The translations under genes were made by a program, and so were the position numbers. This document shows, piece by piece, positions 44,795-55,129 of a stretch of 64,000 nucleotides of DNA (position 1 is its first letter; every line of letters begins with the position of its first letter). This DNA is from Diploptera punctata. Its lineage: Eukaryota > Arthropoda > Insecta > Blattodea > Blaberidae. The notes beneath the pieces were generated by a model, which saw nothing but the letters and a program-made list of their open reading frames with translations, did no database searches and was not told the DNA's origin. The stretch lies in contig JASPKZ010009665.1 in assembly GCA_030220185.1 (NCBI GenBank), forward strand, positions 1-64,000, given 5' to 3'.

Positions 44795-45440
44795 TCACCA
44801 TCCTCTTATCGTGTCCTTCCTTCGGAAGGTCGATTCCAATTACGCCCCAACCATCTGTATCTTCCCATGCTTGCTTCTTTTTAGTTCTTCCTAGTCGTAT
44901 TCTCTATCTTGTAGACTTTTCTTCACTTGGTTAAACCATTTTTCTCGTGGTCTACCCCATGGTCGTTTTGCCTTGTATCTTGTGAATTTAACAGTCTTCG
45001 TGGCAGTCTTTCCTTTTGTATTCTTTTTAAATGGTCCAAGCCATTTTAGTCCACTTTTTTCTATGTCTGTTGTTAATTTTTGTACACTTAATGTCTCCCT
45101 GATTTTCTCATTCGTTATTCTATCTCTCCTTGTTTTATGTACCATTCCACGTAAGAATTTCATTTCTGTAGCTTGGATTATGCTCAAGTCCTTCTTTGTT
45201 TTTCTCCAAGTCTCAGCTGCATTCCTTAGAACTGGCTTGACATAAGTTTTAAACATTGCCATTTTACTCTTGGTGGGTATACGAGTATCTTTATTCCAGA
45301 TTAATTGTTACTTAATTATTAGACTTTTCTCTATTGTTCTACTGATTCCAGTCCGTATTTTTCCACTTACATTTATCACCGTTTCTAAATATGTAAATTA
45401 TTCCATTTTTTGTAGATTTATGCCTGACTATTTAACTCAT
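44795..45440 (-). mobile_element. LINE 3' end (unnumbered family)
   Basis: - strand frame 45262-44891: MAMFKTYVKPVLRNAAETWR, KTKKDLSIIQATEMKFLRGM, RRDRITNEKIRETLSVQKLT, WLGPFKKNTKGKTATKTVKF and KRPWGRPREKWFNQVKKSLQ. Further RT sequence upstream to 45440 is in other frames. The 3' side ends in a GAAGGACACGATAAGAGGAT stretch with ATC repeats at 44790-44805. Confidence 0.78.
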
Positions 45441-46700
45441 ACCCCAAATGGGAATCCATGACCAATTACATTTCAATGATTTTTTATTTACAACCAATCA
45501 CAGTCGTGTTTCGCCTCGAATTTATCAACTGAAGTTTATCATATTAAAGAAATTCCCGTTTACCAAAGATGATTTACCATCTCAACCCTAAAGGCAAAGA
45601 GACCTCGGAAGACCCTTCAACCGATGGAAAGATCAGTTTTTGTAGTCGCAGAACGGGCATTATCACCCAATACTGCATTCGGAAGAAGAAGAAGAAAGAA
45701 AGCTCTTCCTTTTTAACATTCTGAATAGGGCCATAGCATTATTTTGCAGTGACTGACCCTCTAAGAAATACGGCTACCAGATTGTATATATAGTTCATGA
45801 ATGTCAGCAGATAGCGCATGCGGGAGATAATATAAAAACATTTGTAGCAATTGATTATACAAAAAAAAACCGCTGTTTGCACTTTCTTAAACGAATTATT
45901 TTCCAGGAAATAACGTTGCAGAAAAATATAATTGACATATTTACATCATAGGACATCAGAAATTAATTAATACCTATAATGTTCGTTATAAATTTCTCCG
46001 GGTTGTAAGGGGTAGCGACGTGTATATAACCTCTGCTACCCAATTCTCATCCTCACCTTCTCGTGGTACAACCCGAGGCTCTGACCGAGTCACGGCGGTA
46101 TAACCGTTCCATCGGGTACTGAGTAAATGCGGTATCCTAATGTCTGTCCAGAGACTAAAAGAATAGCAGCCCTACCACTGGGGCCAGTAACCCGTCCTAA
46201 GGAACTTCAAAATACTTTCAAGTCTCAACACGAACAACCTGCAGGAAGAAGAAGACCAGGACGTCCACTGAAAAGACTTTTGGATGGTGTTTCTCTTGAG
46301 GCCGAAACAGGTCAACAAATGGCCTAAATTCGTGAATGTACTATGATGATGATGATGATAATAAATTTCTCCACTAGGGTGCATTCTTACTATATTGCAA
46401 TCCTTTGGCAATAAATAATATGATCTGGTTGCAGTGATGAACAAACGTAACAATCGTTTTTAATTGTTTTCAAACATCGCCGTTTACATTAAATATATAA
46501 ATATTTTAAAATAACTATAGTCAAATAATGATTTGTGAGTAAACAGCTTAATTTTATTCGTTAAATAGTCCTAACAAATGCCACTCTTGATTCCAAATTC
46601 TCTAGATAAATTCTCTCCTCACTTCGTGAGTCGTGAATCTATCGATAATTTGGAAATCACTCGTGGCATTACTTATGATAACTTAATATTCCAAGGTAGA
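45424..46700. mobile_element. Element F (MITE-like), copy 3, carrying two retroinsertions
   Basis: 45424-45555 (GACTATTTAACTCATACCCC, CAATCACAGTCGTGTTTCGC), 45700-46002 and 46356-46700 (GGGTGCATTCTTAC, CAAACATCGCCGTTTACATT, GTTAAATAGTCCTAACAAAT) are one element. It is split by a LINE 3' end (45560-45697, GAAGAAGAAG tail, AAAGAAA repeats at the edges) and by SINE-E/LINE-tail 46003-46355. Confidence 0.7.
46003..46355 (+). mobile_element. SINE-E with LINE fam7 3' tail, target duplication visible
   Basis: The head (GGGTAGCGACGTGTATATAA, GTACTGAGTAAATGCGGTAT, CAGTAACCCGTCCTAAGGAA) runs into AACCTGCAGGAAGAAGAAGA, a LINE fam7 3' end ([20 protein letters not shown] in one frame), and finishes in GATGATGATGATG. 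ATAAATTTCTCC at about 45990-46001 and 46361-46372 flanks it. A head joined to a LINE tail is standard SINE architecture for borrowing LINE enzymes. Confidence 0.75.
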
Positions 46701-46724
46701 GATGTCATGGATGACATGCGATAA

Positions 46725-47002
46725 ACAGACCGACCCAATGAGACATCTAACAGGCAACTAAGATTTACTAGGACGTTGATGTCAGTAAATTTTGCTTAGA
46801 GGCCTCTTTATTCAGGCTTAAGGATCTTTTATGAGCCTGAAAGTCTTCAGACTCTGGACCCACGGCTTAAAAGTCTTTCCTGGAGGGCTTGCTCCTTGGA
46901 TTTTTCCGTCCTAAAGAATCTACCGACCCCGACCGGGTTTGAACCCGCGACCCTCGAACCGAGAGGCAGGGAGCATAACCTCTAGTCCACCGCAGCCGAC
47001 AG
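46725..47002 (-). mobile_element. SINE-D, copy 2
   Basis: The - strand head is CGGCTGCGGTGGACTAGAGG, B box CGCGGGTTCAAACCCGG near 46935, body AGGACGGAAAAATCCAAGGA, GCCGTGGGTCCAGAGTCTGA and AGAGGCCTCTAAGCAAAATT. It aligns with 40068-40330. Confidence 0.78.
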
Positions 47003-48065
47003 GCCAAAGAGTATAGGGTTATAAAAATACGATATGATAATACAGATTAAAATAATGGTTTATTTTTTACTTTCCTACTGATGTTTTACAATCTCATTCA
47101 TGATTCGATTATAAAAAAGTCTGCCTCAATTGTGGAATTTACAATTTAAAACGAGAGTTACCTCTGAGAAAGCACAATCTGTGCTGTCAGATGAATTGTC
47201 TTTGCTTTACGTGTGTGCTGTTGATAAAAATATCTCTAGCCTTGATGATAATGGTAGCTGCATCCATATTCATGATGACAAAGTGGCTTCATTAGCGTGT
47301 ACGAAAGCACGGGGAGCAGTAGGCAATATCACCGCAAGCCTTTGTTCAACCAACCGCACTCCCATTAAAGCGGAGTACCGGGATGGGGGGGGGGGGGTTC
47401 GCTCAAACTTACTACATTAAGCAAGCTTGTTGCAAACACACCATCACCTGACATTCACCAACATTCTTTGCAAAATAATACATTTCATACATTAAATATA
47501 AAAACAGTGATTCTCTTGCCATTTCATCTAGCGACCCTAAAAATGTGCAAAAAATTAATATTTCCAATAAAATGTCAAGAGACACCGGACTATGTGGCCC
47601 TAGTCCATTACTGGTCTTCCCATAGAGAAACTTCGAATAGAGGGAAAACTGAGTACAGTGACATCTAAAAAATTTCGGTCGTTTACGATGAACTACAATG
47701 AGCAAACTACAATGGTAGCGCTGTTTCGTAGTAACAGAATATGTAACTAAATAAAACAAATGCAAGGCACACGTCGTGTTCACTCGGGAATATGGGAAAT
47801 TAGCCATTTTGTAAATTTAAATTTTTAACTGCTATGCTTTCGTTCTATGTAGACGGTGCTGTAAAAATTATATACCATCGAAAGTTAAAATCATTACTTA
47901 GATTTTATTTGTAAGTCAATTCAAGCTTGTTTACGTTTTTAATGTGAATCTATTTTCAAAGATTAATTAAATTAAATAGTATATAATAAAATGAATATAC
48001 GATTATTAAAATAACTCGTATTAATAATTACATATTAAAAGTGAGAATAATATAATTAAAATAAA
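47003..48065. other. No gene assigned; two mid-size frames of doubtful reality
   Basis: Frames 47130-47420 (+) and 47807-47412 (-) code no recognisable motif and have no splice or repeat support. A G9 run lies at about 47388. No dispersed repeat matched. It may be older host sequence. Confidence 0.35.
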
Positions 48066-48071
48066 ATTAAA

Positions 48072-48564
48072 TCAACACGTTTCAAGAAACGTTAAGCTGA
48101 AAATATATAAAACTATTATTCTACCAGTTATATTATATGGGTGCGAAACATGGACTCTTACTTTAAGGGAGGAAAGGAAAATACGAGTATTTGAGAATAA
48201 AGTTCTTAGGAAAATTTTTGGACCAAAGAGAGATGAACAGACAGGTGAATGGAGAAGACTACATAACAATGAACTACATGGTCTTTATAGGAAGCCAGAT
48301 GTAATAAGAACAGTCAAGTCTCGTAGACTGCGATGGGCAGGACATGTTGCACGTATGGGGAATGAGAGACGTGCATGGAAGCTTCTTGTAGGAAAGCCAG
48401 AGGGAAAACGCCCAGTTGGTAGACCAAGAATGAGGTGGGAGAACAACATTAACTATGATTTGATGGAAGTAGATTATACAGGGAATGATTGGAAAGCATT
48501 GACTCAGGATAGGGATGTATGGAGAGCTTATGTCCGTGCGGCCATGAACCTACGGGTTCGATAG
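48072..48564 (+). mobile_element. LINE fam2 3' end, well-preserved
   Basis: Reads KNVKLKIYKTIILPVILYGC, ETWTLTLREERKIRVFENKV, FGPKRDEQTGEWRRLHNNEL, HGLYRKPDVIRTVKSRRLRW, AGHVARMGNERRAWKLLVGK and DVWRAYVRAAMNLRVR before the stop at 48562-48564. The frame is open throughout, one of the least damaged C-termini of the family. It ends in GTAAGTAAGTA, without a GAT tail. Confidence 0.88.
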
Positions 48565-48579
48565 TGTCAGTGAGTAAGT

Positions 48580-48772
48580 AAGTATATTTAAAATTGAAGA
48601 AAAAATATGCGAAAATAATAAGAAATGGACAGAACACTTAATGAGAATGAACAACGAAAGAATACAAAAAAGAACCTTCCTGTATAATCCCAGAGGAACA
48701 AGAGATGTTGGCCGACCACGTAGAAGATGGACTCCACTTTTAACTTCGCTGGAACAGGCTGCATAGCCTAAA
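48580..48772 (+). mobile_element. LINE fragment 3' end
   Basis: Reads KICENNKKWTEHLMRMNNER, IQKRTFLYNPRGTRDVGRPR and RRWTPLLTSLEQAA then TAG. Same protein region as fam4 and fam7 ends but a different sequence. Confidence 0.65.
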
Positions 48773-49560
48773 CCTTCCTTGGTGAGCCACTAGACGTTGT
48801 ATCGCAATTCACCTACCTAGGCATCACCCTACAAACAACCATTAAATCCTACAGAATACATGTGCAACAGAAGGTTTCAGCTGCTATAAGAGCGATATAC
48901 AGCATCAAAAATCTCCACCAATTATCAACAGAAACAGCTATGACGCTCTTCAAGACAGTCATAACTCCCATAACAACGTATGGAATTATAATATGGGACA
49001 AACTCACAAACAGAGACTTGACATAAATAGAAACAGTAAAAGCACGCTTCATGAAAAGAGTTCTGGGAGTTGGAAAAACAGCACCTTCAAGAATGACGTA
49101 CGTCTTAATGAAAGAAACCTTCTTCACTGAAGACATTAGACGGCAGCTATTCCTACCGAACACCTGCGCATATGAGACAACAATGCAAGGACTACAGGAG
49201 AAGAGGAATGACATCTGCAGCGAATTCTACACAACAGAGGCTATGTGTACGAGAGAGTGGACACGACCAAACTACGAGATGAGGCACATCCTAACACGGT
49301 ATGCAATCCATGGCTTTCACCACAAGGTTTGCAGCATAAAGCGATTCCACGAGCCAAACCAAGAATGCATATGCGAACTGTGTAACAATCCATGTGAACG
49401 ATATCACGTCGAAAAGTGTGCGGAAAGACAATTATCGTTTAACAAGTTTTGCTTAGACTAAATTTACTAACAATTTGCACATTTGCGCGCATTTACTTTC
49501 AATAATTTACTTTCAATAGCCTAAACCTTGTAGTAGAAGAAGAAGAGATAAAATAAAATA
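48773..49560 (+). mobile_element. LINE fam8 3' end
   Basis: Reads VVSQFTYLGITLQTTIKSYR, VQQKVSAAIRAIYSIKNLHQ, LFKTVITPITTYGIIIWDKL, a stop, then VKARFMKRVLGVGKTAPSRM, ICELCNNPCERYHVEKCAER. FTYLG, the P..TYG thumb motif and a cysteine/histidine cluster (C.LC...CERYH...C) mark a non-LTR C-terminus. GAAGAAGAAG at 49535. Single copy in this window. Confidence 0.75.
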
Positions 49561-49703
49561 GTGAATACAATCTAGTTGGTTGATTTATTAAATCAAAAGT
49601 TATCAAATTTAAGGATTCGAAGTTTCATCTTTATTGACGATTTTTATTATTAATTTAACACTTTTCATAGAAGGATAAATTATATTTGAAGAGAAAAATG
49701 TTC

Positions 49704-49776
49704 GCCTAGACCGGGACTCGAACCCGGGACCCTTGGCTTTCCGGGCCAAGTGCTCTACCAACTGAACTACCGAGGC
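49704..49776 (-). tRNA. tRNA-Ser(GGA)-like, array copy 1
   Basis: 73 nt; A box TAGTTCAGTTGG, anticodon loop CCGGAAA (C33, GGA), B box GGTTCGAGTCC, then CATTTTTCTC. Acceptor GCCTCGG/TCTAGGC has one C-U mismatch. Confidence 0.65.
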
Positions 49777-50005
49777 GAGTTACGATCTAGACGCAAATTT
49801 TTCTCTTATGTACGTTGTAATTCCCTCGCGCCAAATGCTTGAAACCATAGCTTCTATCTATGCAAATGGCGGCTTCTTAGTTAAGAAGACATTTATTGGG
49901 AATTTAACACTACTTTATAGCCAGTAGGGCTTCTATTGACGATTTTTATTATTAATTTAACACTTCTCATAGAAGGATAAATTATATTTGAAGAGAAAAA
50001 TGTTC

Positions 50006-50078
50006 GCCTAGACCGGGACTCGAACCCGGGACCCTTGGCTTTCCGGGCCAAGTGCTCTACCAACTGACCTACCGAGGC
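50006..50078 (-). tRNA. tRNA-Ser(GGA)-like, array copy 2
   Basis: As copy 1 but A box TAGGTCAGTTGG, which weakens the D stem. Confidence 0.62.
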
Positions 50079-50308
50079 GAGTTACGATCTAGACGCAAAT
50101 TTTTCTCTTATGTACGTTGTAATTCCCTCGCGCCAAATGCTTGAAACCATAGCTTCTATCATTGCAAATGGCGGCTTCTTTGTTAAGAAGACATTTATTG
50201 GGAATTTAACACTACTTTATAGCCAGTAGGGCTTCTATTGACGATTTTTATTATTAATTTAACACTTCTCATAGAAAGATAAATTATATTTGAAGAGAGA
50301 AAATTTTC

Positions 50309-50381
50309 GCCTAGACCGGGACTCGAACCCGGGACCCTTGGCTTTCCGGGCCAAGTGCTCTACCAACTGAACTACCGAGGC
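50309..50381 (-). tRNA. tRNA-Ser(GGA)-like, array copy 3
   Basis: A box TAGTTCAGTTGG; downstream T-run within AAAATTTTCTCTC. Confidence 0.63.
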
Positions 50382-50611
50382 GAGTTACGATCTAGACGCA
50401 AATTTTTCTCTTATGTACGTTGTAATTCCCTCGCGCCAAATGCTTGAAACCATAGCTTCTATCTATGCAAATGGCGGCTTCTTAGTTAAGAAGACATTTA
50501 TTGGGAATTTAACACTACTTTATAGCCAGTAGGGCTTCTATTGACGATTTTTATTATTAATTTAACACTTTTCATAGAAGGATAAATTATATTTGAAGAG
50601 AAAAATGTTTC

Positions 50612-50684
50612 GCCTAGACCGGGACTCGAACCCGGGACCCTTGGCTTTCCGGGCCAAGTGCTCTACCAACTGAACTACCGAGGC
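50612..50684 (-). tRNA. tRNA-Ser(GGA)-like, array copy 4
   Basis: A box TAGTTCAGTTGG; one extra A before the CATTTTTCTC terminator. Confidence 0.63.
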
Positions 50685-50915
50685 GAGTTACGATCTAGAC
50701 GCAAATTTTTCTCTTATGTACGTTGTAATTCCCTCGCGCCAAATGCTTGAAACCATAGCTTCTATCTATGCAAATGGCGGCTTCTTAGTTAAGAAGACAT
50801 TTATTGGGAATTTAACACTACTTTATAGCCAGTAGGGCTTCTATTGACGATTTTTATTATTAATTTAACACTTCTCATAGAAGGATGGAAATTATATTTG
50901 AAGAGAAAAATGTTC

Positions 50916-50988
50916 GCCTAGACCGGGACTCGATCCCGGGACCCTTGGCTTTCCAGGCAAAGTGCGATACAAAATGACCTAAAGAGGC
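50916..50988 (-). pseudogene. tRNA-like, array copy 5 (degenerate)
   Basis: D arm and anticodon arm damaged (TTTAGGTCATTTTGTATCGC, loop CCTGGAAA context), B box GGGATCGAGTCC. Likely unable to fold. Confidence 0.6.
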
Positions 50989-51221
50989 GAGTTACGATCT
51001 AGACGCAAATTTTTCTCTTATGTACGTTGTAATTCCCTCGCGCCAAATGCTTGAAACCAGTAGCTTCTATCATTGCAAATGGCGGCTTCTAGTAGTTAAG
51101 AAGACATTTAGTGGGCGTTTAACACTACTTTATAGACAGTAGGGCTTCTATTGACGATTTTTATTATTAATTTAACACTTCTCATAGAAGGATAAATTAG
51201 ATTTGCAAGAGAAAAATGGTC

Positions 51222-51298
51222 GCCTGGACCGGGACTCGAACCAGGGACCTCCCTGGGCTTTCCGGGCCAAGTGCTCTAACCAACTGACCTACCGAGGC
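51222..51298 (-). pseudogene. tRNA-like, array copy 6 (degenerate, insertions)
   Basis: 77 nt because of inserted bases in the variable region (CCCAGGGAGG) and D arm; B box GGTTCGAGTCC kept. The surrounding unit is also the longest (323 bp). Confidence 0.6.
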
Positions 51299-51544
51299 GA
51301 GTTACGATCTTAGACGCAAAGACGCCAAATTTTTCTCTTCTGTACGTTGTAATTCCCTCGCGCCAAAAATGCTTGGAAACCATAGCGACTATCTATTGCA
51401 ACATGGCGGCTTCTTAGTTAAGAAGACATTGATGGGAAATTTAACACTACTTTATAGCCAGTAGGGCTTCTCTTGACGATTTTTATTATTAATTTAACAC
51501 TTCTCATTCGAAGGATAAATTATATTTGAAGAGAAAAATGTTTC

Positions 51545-51617
51545 GCCTAGACCGGGACTCGAACCCGGGACCCTTGGCTTTCCGGGCCAAGTGCTCTACC
51601 AACTGACCTACCGAGGC
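51545..51617 (-). tRNA. tRNA-Ser(GGA)-like, array copy 7
   Basis: A box TAGGTCAGTTGG; otherwise as copy 1. Confidence 0.62.
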
Positions 51618-51846
51618 GAGTTTACGATCTAGACGCAAATTTTCTCTTATGTACGTTGTAATTCCCTCGCGCCAAATGCTTGAAACCATAGCTTCTATCA
51701 TTGCAAATGGCGGCTTCTTTGTTAAGAAGACATTTATTGGGAATTTAACACTACTTTATAGCCAGTAGGGCTTCTATTGACGATTTTATTATTAATTTAA
51801 CACTTCTCATTGAAGGATAAATTATATTTGAAGAGAGAAAATTTTC

Positions 51847-51919
51847 GCCTAGACCGGGACTCGAACCCGGGACCCTTGGCTTTCCGGGCCAAGTGCTCTA
51901 CCAACTGAGCTACCGAGGC
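51847..51919 (-). tRNA. tRNA-Ser(GGA)-like, array copy 8
   Basis: A box TAGCTCAGTTGG, restoring the GCTC/GAGC D stem; loop CCGGAAA. Confidence 0.66.
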
Positions 51920-52152
51920 GAGTTACGATCTAGACGCAAATTTTTCTCTTATGTACGTTGTAATTCCCTCGCGCCAAATGCTTGAAACCATAGCTTCTAT
52001 CTTTGCAAATGGCGGCTTCTTAGTTAAGAAGACATTTATTGGGAATTTAACACTACTACTTTATAGCCAGTAGGGCTTCTATTGACGATTTTTATTATTA
52101 ATTTAACACTTCTCATTGAAGGATAAATTATATTTGAAGAGAAAAAATTTTC

Positions 52153-52225
52153 GCCTAGACCGGGACTCGAACCCGGGACCCTTGGCTTTCCGGGCCAAGT
52201 GCTCTACCAACTGAGCTACCGAGGC
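52153..52225 (-). tRNA. tRNA-Ser(GGA)-like, array copy 9
   Basis: Identical to copy 8 in the 73-nt tRNA-like region as read by eye. Confidence 0.66.
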
Positions 52226-52455
52226 GAGTTACGATCTAGACGCAAATTTTTCTCTTATGTACGTTGTAATTCCCTCGCGCCAAATGCTTGAAACCATAGC
52301 TTCTATCTTTGCAAATGGCGGCTTCTTAGTTAAGAAGACATTTATTGGGAATTTAACACTACTTTATAGCCAGTAGGGCTTCTATTGACGATTTTTATTA
52401 TTAATTTAACACTTCTCATTGAAGGATAAATTATATTTGAAGAGAGAAAATTTTC

Positions 52456-52528
52456 GCCTAGACCGGGACTCGAACCCGGGACCCTTGGCTTTCCGGGCCA
52501 AGTGCTCTACCAACTGAGCTACCGAGGC
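52456..52528 (-). tRNA. tRNA-Ser(GGA)-like, array copy 10
   Basis: Identical to copy 8 in the 73-nt region as read by eye. Confidence 0.66.
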
Positions 52529-52758
52529 GAGTTACGATCTAGACGCAAATTTTTCTCTTATGTACGTTGTAATTCCCTCGCGCCAAATGCTTGAAACCAT
52601 AGCTTCTATCTTTGCAAATGGCGGCTTCTTAGTTAAGAAGACATTTATTGGGAATTTAACACTACTTTATAGCCAGTAGGGCTTCTATTGACGATTTTTA
52701 TTATTAATTTAACACTTCTCATTGAAGGATAAATTATATTTGAAGAGAAAAAATGTTC

Positions 52759-52831
52759 GCCTAGACCGGGACTCGAACCCGGGACCCTTGGCTTTCCGGG
52801 CCAAGTGCTCTACCAACTGAGCTACCGAGGC
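52759..52831 (-). tRNA. tRNA-Ser(GGA)-like, array copy 11
   Basis: Identical to copy 8 in the 73-nt region; followed by CATTTTTTCTC. Confidence 0.66.
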
Positions 52832-53061
52832 GAGTTACGATCTAGACGCAAATTTTTCTCTTATGTACGTTGTAATTCCCTCGCGCCAAATGCTTGAAAC
52901 CATAGCTTCTATCATTGCAAATGGCGGCGTCTTAGTTAAGAAGACATTTATTGGGAATTTAACACTACTTTATAGCCAGTAGGGCTTCTATTGACGATTT
53001 TTATTATTATTTTAACACTTTTCATAGAAGGATAAATTATATTTGAAGAGAAAAAATGTTC

Positions 53062-53134
53062 GCCTAGACCGGGACTCGAACCCGGGACCCTTGGCTTTCC
53101 GGGCCAAGTGCTCTACCAACTGAGCTACTGAGGC
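53062..53134 (-). tRNA. tRNA-Ser(GGA)-like, array copy 12
   Basis: As copy 8 with one acceptor/D junction change (CTCAGTAGCTC on the - strand). Confidence 0.65.
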
Positions 53135-53448
53135 GAGTTACGATCTAGACGCAAATTTTTCACTTATGTACGTTGTAATTCCCTCGCGCCAAATGCTTGA
53201 AACCATAGCTTCTATCTTTGCAAATGGCGGCTTCTTAGTTAAGAAGACATTTATTGGGAATTTAACACTACTTTATAGCCAGTAGGGCTTCTATTGACGA
53301 TTTTTATTATTAATTTAACACTTCTCATAGAAGGATAAATTATATTTGAAGAGAAAAATTTGCAAAGATAGAAGCTATGGTTTCAAGCATTTGGCGCGAG
53401 GGAATTACAACGTACATAAGAGAAAAATTTGCGTCTAGATCGTAACTC

Positions 53449-53522
53449 GCCTCGGTAGCTCAGTTGGTAGAGCACTTGACCCGGAAAGCCAAGGGTCCCG
53501 GGTTCGAGTCCCCGGTCTAGGC
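53449..53522 (+). tRNA. tRNA-Ser(GGA)-like, array copy 13, inverted
   Basis: The only + strand copy: A box TAGCTCAGTTGG, anticodon arm TTGAC-CCGGAAA-GCCAA with one mismatch, an extra C in the T arm (GAGTCCCCGG), followed by GATTTTTCTC. It is head-to-head inverted relative to the other twelve. Confidence 0.63.
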
Positions 53523-53804
53523 GAAGATTTTTCTCTTCAAATATAATTCATCTTTATTGTTTATTTATTGTGTAATAAATAATCATTTACAGAAGAAGTG
53601 TATGTTTTATTTAAAAATGTTTCATACTCACCATATTGTGTTAATCAACAGCTCCCCTGAAGAGATCTACATGTCGGTGCAAATAAATAAACGAGAACGA
53701 AATATAATATTTAATAAATTGAATTTATCACTCAACACCGTTCCAAAATATTGACTTTGCAACGTGTGGCGAAAAGAAACAAGTAAACACCGTTCCAGAT
53801 TCTT

Positions 53805-54258
53805 GTCGTCCCAACTTCTCTAAAAAAAAAAAAAACAAACTATAAATATATAAAAACTGTTATTTTCCCAGTTATATCGTTAATAAACATGGCTTCTTAC
53901 TTTAAGGGAGGAGAAAAGAATACGAGTATTTGAAAATAAAGTTCTTTGGAACATTTTTAGATGAAAGGGAGACGAACAGACAGGCGAATGGAGAAGACTA
54001 CATAAATTAGCTACATCATCTTTGTAGGAAACCAGATATAAGAGTTAATTCTTGTATACTGCGATGGGCAGAACATGTGGCACGAATGGGAAATGAAAGA
54101 GGGACATTGAAAATTTTTGTAGGAAAACCAGAGGGAAATTACAAGAATGAGGTGGTAGAATAATATTAACCATGCTTTGAAGAAGTAGATTATACAGGAG
54201 ATGATTGGAAAACATCTCAGAATAGGGATGTATGGAGAGGTTGGAGTGAGATAGTTTA
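53805..54258 (+). mobile_element. LINE fam2 3' end, decayed
   Basis: GTCCCAACTTCTCTAAAAAA, TATATAAAAACTGTTATTTT, ACTTTAAGGGAGGAGAAAAG, AATGGGAAATGAAAGAGGGA and GGGATGTATGGAGAGGTTGG follow the fam2 order with many indels. About 450 bp remain. Confidence 0.72.
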
Positions 54259-54264
54259 ATAAAA

Positions 54265-54660
54265 ATCTAATTATTTCCCCGAACATCATATGACAATCGT
54301 AATCATTATTAGGGCTCGGAAGTTGAGAACCTATAAAATACCTAAAAGGATCTGAAGAAATCCCATAAAAGTCCTGAAAAACTGGAAAAAGGATGTAAAA
54401 AATGTTGCAGTTGCTAACGAGTGGATAAAGACAATGTCGCTGCCTTTACACTCAGCTCGAGATAGTTGTCTCAAAGTGGCAACTTCTTAGAAAATATTAA
54501 TTCGAAATACAGTAGTTCAGGCGGGACAGTAGGCTGGTTGTTAAAAAATATTGTTTTATTTTATGACAGTCAATAGTTTCTCGAGGAACAAAAGTGTCTG
54601 GAATCTGAAAAGTCTTTAGAAAGTAAAACTAGATTGTGTCTTTAAAAAAGCTCTGCACTT
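54265..54660. other. No gene seen
   Basis: AT-rich sequence with ACCTATAAAATACCTAAAAG and GGACAGTAGGCTGGTTGTTA; no frame, tRNA or matched repeat. Confidence 0.4.
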
Positions 54661-55075
54661 TCTTGAATTATACAAATGGTATAAAGTTAGTATCTTCATA
54701 ACTATTGTCAGTCCGAAGACTTTTATAATAATTGAAACATTCTTCTTTTGTTACTCCGCAATTAATTTTGGTAGATTTTTTAATATATTTATTCAAATAT
54801 TTTAATATTTCGAAGGCATTAGGTTGGAGCTTATGTAAGTCTGATTCTAAATGTGTAACAAAATTTAACCACGTTTTCCTATGTCTCTTTCTTATTTCCC
54901 TCTTAACCCTTAAATTGGCAAAACACATATTTCTTTTGTTAGTTAGTCGAATGTGACGGACCGCAGTGAAAACGGAATCTTGTGTAACTGTTATTATTAG
55001 GTATATTGTATAATTAGACACACATTTAAGTGATTTATTTTTGTTAGTTTTCTTCTGATTTATTTAAATATTAAA
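54660..55075 (-). mobile_element. Jockey-like LINE fragment, internal (junctioned)
   Basis: The - strand frame 55021-54668 reads MSNYTIYLIITVTQDSVFTA, VRHIRLTNKRNMCFANLRVK and then REIRKRHRKTWLNFVTHLES, FEILKYLNKYIKKSTKINCG, FNYYKSLRTDNSYED. The first part matches 59990-60070; the KTWLNFV...YYKSL part is typical of the linker between endonuclease and RT in Jockey-type LINEs. So sequence order is rearranged relative to a normal element. Confidence 0.6.
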
Positions 55076-55129
55076 TAATTAAACCAACTGATGTAACCAA
55101 AAGGATACATTACGAATTTAAGGGTTAAC

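Larger units (their letters stand above)
49630..53550 (-). repeat. Tandem array of 303-bp units with embedded tRNA-Ser(GGA)-like genes
   Basis: Twelve - strand units repeat with spacings 302, 303, 303, 304, 306, 323, 302, 306, 303, 303, 303 between tRNA-like starts; a thirteenth in + orientation ends the array. Each unit has the tRNA-like gene, a T-run terminator and about 230 bp of linker (CTCTTATGTACGTTGTAATT, CGCGCCAAATGCTTGAAACC, GGCGGCTTCTTAGTTAAGAA, GCCAGTAGGGCTTCTATTGA). Most units differ by only a few bases; units 5 and 6 are degenerate. Confidence 0.93.

Noticed and set aside
47130..47420. 96-codon frame as a host gene
   Set aside because: No recognisable motif, no splice sites or start context, and it ends in a poly-G run.
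47412..47807. 131-codon - strand frame as a membrane protein
   Set aside because: Composition is compatible with chance in AT-rich DNA; no homologous copy or motif was recognised.
49704..53522. Genuine cluster of translation-competent tRNA-Ser genes
   Set aside because: No long variable arm, C at position 33 and an acceptor mismatch; treated as tRNA-like repeats instead.
49630..53550. CRISPR-like regular repeats
   Set aside because: Units are 303 bp, nearly identical throughout and carry tRNA-like genes; there are no short repeats with unique spacers, and the genome is eukaryotic.
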